Assembly (NCBI RefSeq): GCF_901933205.1
Contig: NC_044596.1
Coordinates: forward strand, 2,854,001 to 2,918,000
From: Camarhynchus parvulus
Lineage: Eukaryota > Chordata > Aves > Passeriformes > Thraupidae
Direction: 5' to 3'
Length of the DNA stretch: 64,000 nucleotides
Shown here: piece by piece, positions 20,263 to 31,346 of the stretch
Numbering within the stretch: the stretch's first letter is position 1
How the letters are laid out: each line of letters starts with the position of its first letter
Position numbers and translations under genes: made by a program
The notes under the pieces: generated by a model
What the model was told of the DNA's origin: nothing
Seen by the model: the letters and a program-made list of their open reading frames with translations, nothing else
Database searches by the model: none

Positions 20263-20815
20263 CTCTGTAGACACAGATGATTTTGGAGTTACTGCTGTCT
20301 GAGGGTTGAGATGATGAGTCTGGATCTCCTCCAGAGCACTGGCCTTCCTTCCCCTGATTTATCTCCCTCCCCATGTGAGCTCTGGATCACTCCAGCGCCT
20401 AAACAGACTCACAGGGGCTGAACTGCACTCCTGACTGTTCCTGTGTCCTTTGCTCAGTGTTGGTGGAGCAGATGGAGCAGAACAAAGCACTTAAGGCTGA
20501 GCAAACAGCTCTTGGCCAAATTACCTTCCACTGCTTCCCATGGGCTGCAGCACAGCGCTGGCTGATCTCCACCTGGGTTAATGCTTAGGAACCAGGATAA
20601 TGTCTGCTAAATTAGCAGGGTTTAAAACCAGAGATATAAACTCCTGCTCCTCTCATTGACACATCAGATGAGCACGTTCAGCACAGAACCTCAGTGAGCA
20701 GATGGCACAAGGCTGGGTGACAGCGGCTGGGGGTGCTGGGGGACCCCTCACCAAGGGGCAGGCAGAGTGTGCCGGGCTGTATCTGCTGCTTCATCCTGGC
20801 ACTGATGTTCATCTT
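20263..20815. other. Intergenic, nothing recognised
   Basis: No gene or repeat supported between two CR1 tails of opposite orientation. Confidence 0.5.
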
Positions 20816-20960
20816 CCATCCCTGGGAGTGCCCAAGGCCAGGCTAGAAAGGGCTTGGAGCAGCCTGGGATAGTGGAAGATGTCCCTGACCATGGCAGGAA
20901 TGGGATGAGCTTTAAGGTTCCTTAAAAACCAAACTATTTTAGGATTCTTTGATCTGCTGA
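20816..20960 (+). mobile_element. CR1 LINE 3' fragment (sense)
   Basis: GGGAGTGCCCAAGGCCAGGC, then GTGGAAGATGTCCCTGACCATGGCAGG, then GAGCTTTAAGGTTCCTT. A diverged CR1 tail. Confidence 0.88.
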
Positions 20961-21959
20961 CTGGCCCTTTTTGCACCCCCAGCACTGCCCAGGGGCAGAA
21001 CTTGCTGCTGTTTGTGCAGCTCAGCCCCTGCCCTCCCTCAAACACAACCTCTGGGGCTGGGCAGGATGAGCCACCCTAACTAAACCTGTCCAGCAGCTGC
21101 CCAGCTCAGAGTATCTTAATTTTTTTATCTTGTATATCAGAGACAAACCCAAAAGACTTTGTGGTGGAAGAAATGCTCTGAACTGTTTGGAAGTCTCATA
21201 TTTTGAAGATTTCCACCACTGTGGGAATATGGGGCTGGGATACACCTTTTGGCTGGGCTGTGGACAATGGGATCGGCATTGCAGCTTGCATCTGTTTCAG
21301 ATTTCCTTCCTGTCAGGAAAGAGAGAGCTCTGAAGGTGCCTGGAACCCCCACTCATTTGGAATTTTCTTTTGGAGCCGTGTTTGGTGCAGTTCTGCAGCT
21401 GCCACCAGGCACAGCAACATGGTCTATGCCCTGGATCTGACAGGGGTTTGCTGCTGACTGCAAAACGAGGTGCAAAATTCCAAACTGAGTCTTGTTTCCT
21501 CTCTGAGTTTGTGTCTCCAGGCAGTCCCAAATGTAAATTCTTCATCTTCTCTATTTGCACTAAATGCTTCCAGAGGAAGGACATGTTGCAACCAGCAGGG
21601 CCCAGGCTCAGGGTGAATTCTGCTTCCTCAATCAGAGATTTGGAGCCAGATTTGAAGTCAGATTTGGAGCTAGCCTGGGGTTGGGTCAGCTCAGGAGCTC
21701 AGGGAATGTGCTGCTGCTTCAGAGATGGGGTGGGAAGCACGGAGAGCTCTGGATAACCATGAAGGCAGGGACCACGGTGTGTAATTCATGCACCATCTTG
21801 CCAAGAATCCCCAAATTAACTGCTCATTCCTTAAAATCTGCTGCCCGGATGGCGGCAGCAGATGGTGCTGTGAGCACAGCGCTCTGCACGCCGGGCTCCG
21901 GGGGAGCAGGAGCCGTTCTGGGGCAGAAACTCTCGGTTTTGGGTCTGCAGGTGGGGAGA
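20961..21959. other. Intergenic, no gene seen
   Basis: Several overlapping frames of 60-140 codons occur on both strands, but none has start context, domain or splice evidence. GC content rises towards the following minisatellite. Confidence 0.5.
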
Positions 21960-23110
21960 GCCCTGCTGAGGGCACCCGTGGGGTGACCCCAGAGATCCCC
22001 CAATATGGCCCATGTAATGGCTGGAAAGGGAGCTTTGGAAAGAGAGAATCTCAGAGTGAAGGGCTCGGGCCTGCTCCATCTGAACCCCTCACAGGGCTCT
22101 GAGGGGACCTGTGGGGTGACCCCAGAGATCCTCCAGTGTGGCCCAGGGAATGGCTGGGAAGGAAAAGGAGCTTTGGAAAGGGAGGTTGACTCGGAGTGAA
22201 GAGCTTGGGCCTGCTCCATCTGCCGCCCCCCCACAGGGCTCTGAGGGAACCTGTGAGGTGACCCCCAGAGATCACCCCAGTGCGGCCCAGGGAATGGCTG
22301 GGAAGGAAAGGGAGCTTTGGAAAGAGAGATTCTCAGAGTGAAGAGCTCAACCCTGCCCCATCTGCCCCCCTCATAGGGCCCTGCTGAGGGAACCTGTGGG
22401 GGGACCCCCAGAGATCACCCCCAGTGCGGCCCAGGAAATGGCTGTGAAGGAGCTTTGGAAAGAGAGTGAAGGGCTGTGCCCTGCTCCATATGTTCCCCTC
22501 ACAGGGCTCTGAGGGGACCTGTGGGATGACCCCCAGAGATCCCTCAGTGTGGCCCACGGAATGGGTGGGAAGGAGCTTTGGAGAGAGAAATTCACTCAGA
22601 GTGAAGAGCTCGGCCCTGCTCCATCTGCCCCCCTCACAGGACCCTGCTGAGCTGGTGACCCCCAGAGATCCCCCCCCAGTGTGGTCCTTGGAATGGCTGG
22701 GAAGGAAAAGGAGCTTTGGAAAGGGAGATTCTCAGAGTGAAGAGCTCAGCCCTGCTTCATCTGCCCCCCTCATAGGGCCCTGCTGAGGGAACCTGTGGGG
22801 TGACCCCAGAGATCCCCCAGTGTGGCCCAGGGAATGGCCAGGAAGGAGCTTTGGAAAAGGAGATTCACTCAGAATGAAGGGCTCTGTCCTGCTCCATCTG
22901 CCCCCCTCACAAGGCCCTGCTGACCTGGTGACCCCAGAGATCCCCTAGTGTGACCCATAGAATGGCTGGGAAGGAGCTTTGAAACAGAGATTCACTTGGA
23001 GTAAAGGGCTCTGCCCTGCTCCATCTGCCCCCCTCACAAGGCCCTGCTGAGAGTACCTGTGGGACGACCCCAGAAATCACCCCAGTGTGGCCCAGGGAAT
23101 GGCTGGGAAC
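21960..23110. repeat. Minisatellite, about nine units of ~135 bp
   Basis: A GTGACCCCAGAGATC landmark recurs at about 21983, 22116, 22258, 22400, 22525, 22655, 22800, 22928 and 23063 (some copies mutated), giving spacings of about 125-146 bp. Each unit also has GGAATGGCTGGGAAGGAGCT, a purine block (TTTGGAAAGAGAGATTC), TCAGAGTGAAGAGCTC, CTGCTCCATCTGCCCCCCTC and CAGGGC. Two end types, with CCCTGCTGAGGGAACCTG or CTCTGAGGGGACCTG, alternate irregularly. Frames on both strands here are artefacts of the unit length. Confidence 0.93.
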
Positions 23111-23867
23111 TGAGACATTTTGGCTCTTCCTTCCTTACTCACTGGCAGAGCTGATGGGGCTGTGGGTTCCTGTGTGTGGTCCGGGTCTCCTGATGAAGTT
23201 GCAGCTTGTTCCTGGTTTTTCCAGCCTTGTGCCATGCTCTCCTGCCCTCTGGAAAGCCTGATTAATCAGAGTGTGTGGTCAGCATTCAATCCTCTGCTGT
23301 GCTGTCTGAGAGTTCTCTTTTCCAGTTAGGTGTCCAGAAAAACCTCAGCCTGCTCTTTGTTAACTCCTCCACTTCCCAGTTCCCTTTCCCAGCAGGAGAT
23401 CTGGTGCTGCTGGTTCAGGGGGTGACTGTGGACATGTCAAACCAGTTTAATCTCCTGCCCAGTTATAATCAACCTAATTCTCCTGCTGATACAGACCCAG
23501 GGTCCTTCTAGTGGCTGAGCAGAACATCAGTGTGCCAGGCCACCTTATTTGCTGCTGGCTGTTGAAAACTGAATTCTGTGGAAAGTAATTCAGTTATGCT
23601 GGTGGGTCTGGAGACTCTGTCCTGCCCTGTGGTTCCAAGGATCTCTCTCCTTCTTGCCTTTCCTGGGTGATGGGCACAGCAAGTGGCTTCACAGGAAGGA
23701 TTTCTGGCTGCAGAATCATGGCTGAAATGTGATTTATTGGGGCCACATTTGTAAGATGGCAGAGCTTCATCCAAATCAAGACCTGTATCCTCAGTTCCCT
23801 GATGAGTTACTTCTTCCTTTTGACTCAACAATGTTCTTTCCTGTTTGCTCCTGAGTCCTGAGAGTCA
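23111..23867. other. Intergenic, no gene seen
   Basis: No element or supported exon. Confidence 0.5.
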
Positions 23868-23945
23868 CAGAATCACAGAGTGGTGTGGGTTGAAGGGACC
23901 TTAGAGTCCATCCCATTGCAGCCCTGCCCTGGTGCTGGGCTCTGA
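23868..23945 (-). mobile_element. CR1 LINE 3' fragment (antisense, short)
   Basis: CACAGAATCACAGAGTGGTG then GGGTTGAAGGGACCTTAGAGTCCATCC: the reverse of the extreme CR1 3' end, about 75 bp. Confidence 0.8.
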
Positions 23946-24252
23946 GGCAGTGCTGGGAGGATGTCTGACTGTCAGACAGCAGATGAACTCAGCACACAAC
24001 TCTCTGCCAAAGCTAACAGCAGGGTGCCCATGTCTCTTGTCATTTAGAGCCTTGGGAAATAACTTTATCAGTAAGAAAAGACACTTAAACAAAAAAAAAA
24101 AAATCCCAGTGAACTCTTTTGGCCCTGGGATCTGATGCTGGCAGGAGCAGCCAACACCCCACAGAGAATTCTTCTTGCACCATCACCTTGCCCACCCTCC
24201 CAGCCTCTCTCCAGGGTAAGAACCTTTGTGTTTGGAAAGGCAGTCTGTAAAT

Positions 24253-24400
24253 TTTCCTCTGGGAGTGCCCCAGGCCAGGCTGGACAGGGCTTGGGCACCC
24301 TGGGATAGAAGAAGGTGTCCCTGCCGTGGCAGGGGGGGCACTGGTTGAGCTTTAAGGGCCCTTCCCTCCCAAACCATCCCACTGCTGTGGGCTCTCCTGC
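24253..24400 (+). mobile_element. CR1 LINE 3' fragment (sense)
   Basis: GGAGTGCCCCAGGCCAGGCT, then GAAGGTGTCCCTGCCGTGGCAGG, then GAGCTTTAAGGGCCCTTCCCTCCCAAACCATCC. Confidence 0.9.
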
Positions 24401-26229
24401 TCTGCCCATGGGCAGCTGGCAAGGACAGCCTCATTCCAGACTGGTGCCCCTCTTTTGGGGGGTATGGAGCTCTGGGAAAGCAGATGCAGCAGCAACCAAA
24501 GCTGGGAAAGGCCCACGTGCTGCATGGCTCAGCTGAACCCGGTTATTTCTCCACGAGGGTCCTTGGGGACATGATTGCCAGCACATCTGTCATTTAGGAT
24601 TCTGTCTGTTGTCACCTGTGGAAGGAGATTATTAAGTAGTGAAGTGATTGACAAGGGCTTTCTCTTTTTTCTTTTTATTAATAGGAGTATTGCAAATGCT
24701 GCTCTGGGCTCCCAGGGGAGCTTCCTGCAGAGGTGGCTCTGAGGGTGAGCTGGATGTGTAAACAGCTCCTCCACACACATCCACACGCCTCTAACCAGGA
24801 AAAAACACTGGGATTGCTGGCTGTGGGTCTGTGAAAGAGGTTTGGGATGGTTGGGTGGGATGAGCTGGGAATGGCTGTGACCCACACCACTCCCAAGGGC
24901 TGGAAGGTGCCTGGGAGAGCAGGAGAGCCAGGGGTAAGGAGGCTTGGTCAGAGACTTGGCTCCTTGAAAGTGTTGGTGGGAAGCAGCAGCCCAGGAAAAG
25001 CAGCTCCTGCGCATCCATGCTCCTCTCTGGAGGCTGCTGGAGCAGGTTAATCAAGGAGCTCTCAGGTTTCTTTTCACATGTTAATGTTCTCCTGAAATAA
25101 AAACATTACAGCGTTTTCTCTCCGAGGCACAATTGTGCACCATAGGTTTTGTTTTCCCTGTTATAAAATACTGCTATTTTTATTACTTGTATTTCCACTG
25201 GGAGAGATAAAAATAACCAGAATACAGCAAATAATTTGTTAGCACACTGGGGGAAAAAAACAAACCAGCTTATAACTCCTTATTTCTCATTACAAACAGC
25301 AACTTAGAGTGGTTCTTCCAGAGGGTTGAGATTAAGGATATCCTGCTTTGCTTTTTGGTTTCCATGAAAACACTCATGGTTTAAAGCCTGGGTTAATTCC
25401 AAGGAATGTGGGGCTTGGGACCTCCTGCCCTCCCTGCCAGGTGTTACTGGAAGGTGGCTGCAGATGGATGTGTTCAATCTCTGACTGTGCAGACACATGG
25501 AATTTATCCAGGGCCTTTTATCCAATGCCCTCTTCTTTCCTGCTGGAAATGGTGCTGAGATAAAGCCATATGCTGTGTGGACTGGGGACATTTCAAACCT
25601 AAAAATCCCTCATTTCAGGGCTGCTGGAGCTCGGAATTGAAGGCCAAAGCCTTGTCCTGCTCTGGAAACCCTGGATGCCACCTGGAGCCTGCTGGGATTA
25701 AATGTCAGAGGGCTCCTCCTGCTCCCCTCAGCTGCAGTGGCTGAGCAGGATGTGACAGCAAAGGCTTCCCAGGAATCTTTAGCACTTTATAACCAAGGAC
25801 AAATTTTAATCTCTCTTCTGGGTTCTGACACCAGCATTTTATTGGCCTTCAAAGAAGGTGCAGTCTTTTAAAAATAAATTATGCAGTGATACTGATAGAG
25901 GTGTCCGTGGCACAGAAGGCTGAAATGAGACCCTAAAAGGAGCAGTTTTTCATCTGCTCTCAGAGAAAGGATGTGTTAATATTGATCATTAACATTTAGG
26001 CAAGGGCCAGCTTGAGCCTTCTGACAGCCCTGGACCAACAGCAGCCACTCTGACCTGGGGAGGTAGGATTAACTGTTTGAGCCAGGGTGAGGAACTGAAA
26101 TGGGTCTAATCCCAGCCTAACGCTCATTCCAGGGATTTGCTGCCATAATCTTCCTGAAATTTATGTCCTAAATCAGCCCAGCTTGCCAGGCTGACAGAGG
26201 CTGGTGACAGGGTGGCACCAGGCTGCCAA
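24401..26229. other. Intergenic, no gene seen
   Basis: No gene or repeat family supported. An AT-rich, CpG-poor part at about 25.78-26.0 kb could be a conserved non-coding element, but I cannot test that without alignment. Confidence 0.45.
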
Positions 26230-26480
26230 GTCGTGGAACCATGGAGCGCCCTGAGCTGGAAGGATCCACCAGGACCATCCAGCCCAGCCCCTGACCCTGC
26301 ACAGACACCCCCAAATCCCACCCTGAGCATCCCTGGCAGCACTGTCCAAACACTCCTGGAGCTCTGGCAGCTCCCTGGGGAGCCTGGGCAGTGCTCAGCA
26401 CCCTCTGGGGAATGAACCTTTCCCAAAATCCAACCCAAACCTGCCCTGGCACAGCTCCAGCCCATCCCTGGGTCCTTCAG
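26230..26480 (-). mobile_element. CR1 LINE 3' fragment, second subfamily (antisense)
   Basis: Reverse complement matches the copies at 41.3, 42.7 and 50.5 kb: AAGGATCCACCAGGACCATCCAGC, CTGCACAGACACCCCCAAATCCCACCCTG, AAACACTCCTGGAGCTCTGGCAGC, GCCTGGGCAGTGCTCAGCACCC. This tail differs from the main CR1 type but keeps the same 3' layout. Confidence 0.88.
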
Positions 26481-27149
26481 CCAGGCCAGGCTTTCTCTTC
26501 ATTCATTTTATTGAGGCTGTTAAAGGCAGCTGTGGAAGGTCAGAGCTCCCTGAGCTCTCTGGACAATGGCTTTGAGCACAGCTCATCCTGTGCCTCCTGG
26601 GCCCAGCTCAGCTGATACCATCAGCCATCTGATGCTGCTGGAGCAGAAATGGCTTTTTAGAGCTTCCAGCCCTGCCAAGTCAGGCTCTGACTCTTAACCT
26701 TGAGGATATGCAAAGATTCCAGGTCAATAAAATGTATTTCAGTAGTCTCACCACCAGGAAAGAGCTTTTGGTGGTAGTCCTGCCTCTGGAACTCTTCCTG
26801 CCTGGATGCACACAGCTCCAAATCCCCCAGGCCCTGGCTCCAGCTTTGTGTGCAACACAGCATATTCCAAGATGCCTCTTGGAATCAGAGCTTTTCAGGA
26901 CACAGAGCCACATTTCCTTGCCCTGAATCCAATGAAGCCAGCCCTGCCCAGAATGCCTCGCTGGCACTGCAGGACAGGAGCTGGCAGCAGGGACTGCCAC
27001 CCCCTGCCTCTGTGGCCTTTGGGCTGAGCAGTTTCCTCCCAGGCTGTGCCCAGGAGGGAAATGTGTTATTTATCTTTAAACTCCTCATCTCAGAGAGTGC
27101 TCGTGCTGCAGTCCAGGGATTTTCATTTTAGGCTACAATTTCAGCATGA
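26481..27149. other. Intergenic, nothing recognised
   Basis: No supported gene or element. Confidence 0.5.
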
Positions 27150-27244
27150 TCCTTCCTTCCTTCCTTCCTTCCTTCCTTCCTTCCTTCCTTCCTTCCTTCC
27201 TTCCTTCCTTCCTTCCTTCATTCCTTCCTTCCTTCCTTCCTTCC
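27150..27244. repeat. (TTCC)n microsatellite
   Basis: About 23 tetramers with one CATT interruption near 27219. It accounts for the poly-Ser/Phe/Leu/Pro frames in all phases. Confidence 0.98.
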
Positions 27245-27897
27245 TGGATATTCAAGGAGTGGAGTGTCTCTAATCAAATAACTCCTCCCAACCCCCAAAT
27301 TTCCACAGGGAATGAACAGCCAGAAGAGACTCAGAACACACAAGGAGGGAATCTTGATATTTCCTTTATATTTCTGCTGTTGCTCTGTGCTGCAGATTTG
27401 ATACTTAGCACAAAGTAATTGTTTTTTAAACTAATTGTATTGGACTTCAACTAAATCTCCCTCGCTGTCTCTGTAGGATAAGGTGCTCTCCTCCTCTGTG
27501 CAGGCAGGAATGAGGTGAAGATTTTGGGTTTCTCTCTGTTCACACAGCTCCACCACCCTGGAGAAGTGTGTGGAGGGGCACAGCAATCCCAAATGTTGTG
27601 TTTATCCACAGATGACTCGGCGCCGTTGCCAAAGGATCCAGATCCACGTCATTTTTCCTGGCAAGAAGGTCTGGATCCTTTGTGAGCTGTTTCCAATTAT
27701 TATATTAACTGGGAAAGTAAACAATGGCATGCTATTAGATAGAGCTGGCACAAATAAATGCTGCTGCTCCCTCTCCAGACTTGGTTATTATTAAGAAATA
27801 AAAATATCAGCTTCAAATAGATCCTAATGCGGATTAAATGAACAGCATGTTCTGTCTCAGCTGGACAAATATATCTGGGATTCCAACTTAGTGGCAC
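27245..27897. other. Intergenic, nothing recognised
   Basis: No supported gene or element. Confidence 0.5.
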
Positions 27898-28000
27898 ATT
27901 CATGGAATCATGGAATGGTTTTGGTTGGATCTCAGAGCCCATCCCCTTCCAGCCATGGGCAGGGACACCTCCCCCTAGCCCAGGTTGTTCCAGCCCTGAA
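27898..28000 (-). mobile_element. CR1 LINE 3' fragment (antisense, short)
   Basis: CATGGAATCATGGAATGGTTTTGG, then CCATGGGCAGGGACACCTCC, then AGCCCAGGTTGTTCCAGCCC. Confidence 0.85.
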
Positions 28001-30959
28001 ATAAATAAAAATCCCTTCCAGTGGATATGTCTGGAGCACACCACCCTCATTAATCCAATTGCAGCACGCTGTAAAACCTCCCAGTTCCTCAAATGCTTGT
28101 GCAATGCTGTCTCTGGTGCTTGGCTTCTGCTTTTTCTGCAGGGAAAAATGATGCTCTTTCGTGCCTCTCAGATTTTAGGAATTTTCCCACTCCCAGCCTT
28201 GCTCACTGAGCAGCCTCGAGCAGCCACAAGCTGCAGTTTTCCTTCTTTCCTTGCAGTTTTCATTCATTTTGTGCTCCTGTCCTCAGGGGTTGTTTCAGAG
28301 GTAATTCAAGAGCTGCTGTGTTGCCTGGAACTCATTTCTTTGTCGAGTCTGTTGAGCCACTTTCTCCCAAAGTTTACTCCACTCCCAGCCCTTCTGGGGT
28401 AGAGCTGCTGTGTTTAGCTGTTGGCTCTGCCTCTCCAAGTGTGACCCCAGACACTGGACAGGATCAGGGGGGAGATAAATGCTGCCCTGTGGGGGAGAGG
28501 CATCCACACTTCCCTTCGTGCCAAGGGCAGGCAGCTGCAGGGAAAGCTCTGCCAGGCACAGGAAACCCAAAATGCCAGGGGGGATGTGGATGAGACAACA
28601 CCACTGAGCCCCTGCAGAGGATCAGCTCTGCCAGCTCCTTGGGATTTCGGGAATTGTCTCTTCTTCTCACACTGGGAGGTGGAAACACAGCTTGGGGAAC
28701 AGTTGGGTCTCCAAGTGCCAGCTCAGTCTGAGGCAGCTGGAAAAAGGAATTTCTGGCCAGACCAGGAGCTGCCCGGAGGGGTGGAGGGAGCTGCAGGGTC
28801 TGGGGATGGAATCTGACTTCTCCAGGGCTGCTCCATGGGGCAAAGTGGGAGTTTCTCAGCAGGACATGAGAGGGAAAATCTGTGCCCCTGCTGCTGGGTG
28901 TGTGTGGATGTGGGAGAGGAAAATTGGGAAGCAGAGCTCCTGCTTGGGAAAAGCAGTGCTTGGATTTTCAGCTCCCACCTGGCTCTTTCCCAGCCTTCTG
29001 TGCTGGACACTAAAGAGTGTGTATGACATAAATTCAAAGGTACAAGGTGTAAAAAAATCTGGTTTTTGTTCTGAAGGAATATTTGTTGACAGTATGGATG
29101 CAGGATCTTCTGTTATTAGTATCCAGTGAGCCTGGAATCCTCTGATATGTAAATCAAGGTGAATATTTGACCCAAGGTGACTTTAAATTTAAAAGTAAAA
29201 GTTCTTGGTATTACCTTTGTAATAAAATTACCCTTTTTCCCCCCAAATAATTGAATTTTATTATTGATTTCTGTGTTACAAGCTCTCAATTGGGCATTAA
29301 CCTTTTTCAAAGGGTTTAGCTGCGGTGTTTTTTTGTCTGCTGAAATCCCTTCAAGATAAATTCAAATTTCAGATGCAAGACTTGACTGATATATTCCAGG
29401 AACTCCTCTCTTGGTGCCAGTTTTGGTGGCTCAGGCAGAAACTGTTGCTGTGCTGGAGACATGACGTGATGCCTGGGGCTCATTGCATCCCCCTGGGTAC
29501 AAATCCTTTGGTTTTGGGACTCTGGGACACAAATGCCCCAGGGCAGGCAGTGAAAGGAGGAGCAGAGAAGAGGAGCTGTTCCCTCCCCAACCAAGCAGAT
29601 GTTGTATGGATCCAAATCTCAGGTTTGAGGCGTCATTTGAGCCTCAAGTTTCTTAAAAAAATAAGTGGGTGAGTGGCTTTCGGGAGTTTGTCATCTAAAT
29701 GTAAAGCAAACTCTACCTGAGCTTCACCTCTGGGAAATTTCTGGTTTAGCTCCCAGTGTCTGAACCTCTCCCCAGTAAACACAGACCTCTGGGGCTGCTG
29801 GTGCTGGCTGCAGGTGACAGGTGACAAACACCTTCAGGAGGAGTTGTCAGGGTGCACTTGTGCCTCAGCCTGTCCACAGCAGCAGCTCATGGAGCACTGG
29901 CCAGGCTGGTCTCTAATTAAAAGTCTCCCTTTGTGACCAGTTACTGGATTAAATAAAAGGTTTCACTCACGTCGTCCTGGCAACAGAAGTTTTTGGGAGA
30001 AGCAGAGCTTGGCTCTGCCAGACACAGGTGCCACGTGGGGACAGCAGGGATGTTCTGGTGACGTGTCCAAAAAACCTTGGTGTGGCCAAGGAGGGACCAG
30101 GGTGGCCAAAAGGGCCCTGATGCAGCTTTCCAGGGGTATTGGGCACAATGCCTTTGTGCTCCTCAAGTGCCACCCACACCCTCTGTGTCACACCAGCTCA
30201 AGAGCTGGAGGAATTGTCCAGCCTGGGAATGGGGTGTGGAGCAGGTTCTGTGCCCAAGGCAGCCTGTGCTGTCCTGGGTGCTGGTGCCACCCCTGCGCCA
30301 CTCTGCTGTGACAGCTCCCAGTGCTCCAGCAGGTCATTAACAGAACCACAAACACCATCTGAGCATGCCCTGCTGCGCTGTGGGGCTGAGGGACCTGTGC
30401 AGCCTCAACCCTGGCTCTCCACAATGCTCATTAGGTTTGTACAAGCTGCAAGAAGTCATCCTGCTGTACATAATTTTAATTGCCTGCTCCACAATTGCCT
30501 GTCAAATATATGCTCTGTCGTGTGGCATGACCTGCCTGCTAAATTGCAACAGGAATAAAAAAATACTGCAGAAAGTAAAAGGAAAAAAATCTAATTATGA
30601 ACTAGAACGGCGTTCTCAATCTCTATTGCCACCTGCAGCCTGGTGTGTTAGGACAGCACAAACAAATCAATAAAACCTGCAGCTTTTCTTCTGCTGCCTT
30701 TGGCAGTTGTGAGTAGTTTGTGCAGTGTTTGTGGGAGCACTCTGGTACCTCCTCTCTGCTGATGTGCTGTCCTCAGCCAGGAGGTTCCAACACTCATTTT
30801 TATTTGCAAAATCCAAGGTTGGGACGCCAAACTCCGCACCTGGAGAGAGGGCAGCAGCGAAAGGGTTAAAAGGAATTATCTGGGCTGCAGCTTTAATGCG
30901 TCTCGTGTGGAGGGCACGAAACTGAGTTTGGTAGGAGGTTCTTTGTCTGGAGCAGCCTT
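28001..30959. other. Upstream flank of SYT6, no gene seen
   Basis: No repeat family or protein-like frame recognised. An AT-rich, CpG-poor segment at about 30.42-30.64 kb (with TACATAATTTTAATTGCC and an A-rich stretch) lies some 600 bp before the SYT6 CpG-rich flank and is a weak candidate for a regulatory element. Confidence 0.45.
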
Positions 30960-31192
30960 GGCAGTAAACAGAGCTGTGATCTCAGAGGCGATGAGGCACC
31001 GGGAGCGCCGGGGGCTGCGGGCTCCGGCTCCGAGCAGCGGCCCTGGGGCAGCTCCGCGTGTCCCAGCAGGTGCTGCCCCGGCAGAGGATGGAACTCGAGT
31101 GAAGCTGCTCCTGTGCTGAGCCCCGAGCCCAGCCTCTGCTCCTGCTGAGAGTTTCCTAGAGAGCAGAGGGAGCGGAGGATGCGGACGGGGCG
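30960..31192 (+). promoter_or_regulatory. SYT6: SYT6 CpG-rich 5' flank / 5' UTR
   Basis: CpG density rises sharply here compared with the surrounding intergenic DNA (for example GGAGCGCCGGGGGCTGCGGG and GCTCCGGCTCCGAGCAGCGG). It leads straight into the SYT6 start codon, so it is most likely 5' UTR and core promoter. No TATA box is evident at an expected distance. The transcription start cannot be fixed from sequence alone. Confidence 0.5.
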
Positions 31193-31196
31193 ATGA
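31179..31196 (+). CDS. Five-codon uORF overlapping the SYT6 start
   Basis: ATG CGG ACG GGG CGA TGA. The upstream ATG has A at -3 (good context), and its stop TGA at 31194-31196 overlaps the SYT6 ATG at 31193-31195 as ATGA. The arrangement suits termination-reinitiation or leaky scanning to set SYT6 translation. The role is inference; the overlap is directly visible. Confidence 0.5.
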   Translation: MRTGR

Positions 31197-31346
31197 GCGC
31201 TCCCAGGGAGGATGGCCGCTGTCGCAGGGCCATCAGCATCCTCACCGAGCTGTGCCAGAAGAAAAGCCTGCCCAGCTTGGACCTGGACACCTGCAGGGAG
31301 TTCCTCCTGCTGCCTTCTGACCAGAGCCTGATTATCTCCGAGCCAG
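31193..31346 (+). CDS. SYT6: SYT6 exon 1: N-terminal cysteine segment
   Basis: Synaptotagmin-6 is a membrane-anchored, calcium-binding vesicle/plasma-membrane trafficking protein of the SYT3/6/9/10 group. This exon encodes residues 1-51: MSAPREDGRCRRAISILTEL then CQKKSLPSLDLDTCREFLLL and PSDQSLIISEP, ending CCAG|GTACGG with one base of Glu52. Cys10, Cys21 and Cys34 correspond to the conserved N-terminal cysteines that let this subgroup form disulfide-linked dimers. The start is chosen because it begins the family-like frame, has G at -3 and follows a CpG-rich leader. SYT6 rather than SYT3, 9 or 10 is supported by the downstream MADKLKD segment and by the TRIM33 neighbourhood. Confidence 0.92.

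Noticed and set aside
21564..22234. Overlapping frames of 136-140 codons on both strands
   Set aside because: They enter the ~135-bp minisatellite, whose repeated unit keeps frames open by chance.
21960..23110. Possible CRISPR-like array
   Set aside because: Repeat units are ~135 bp, diverged along their whole length and without unique spacers; the genome is a vertebrate.
27046..27418. Frames with long FLPS runs
   Set aside because: Translation of the TTCC microsatellite.
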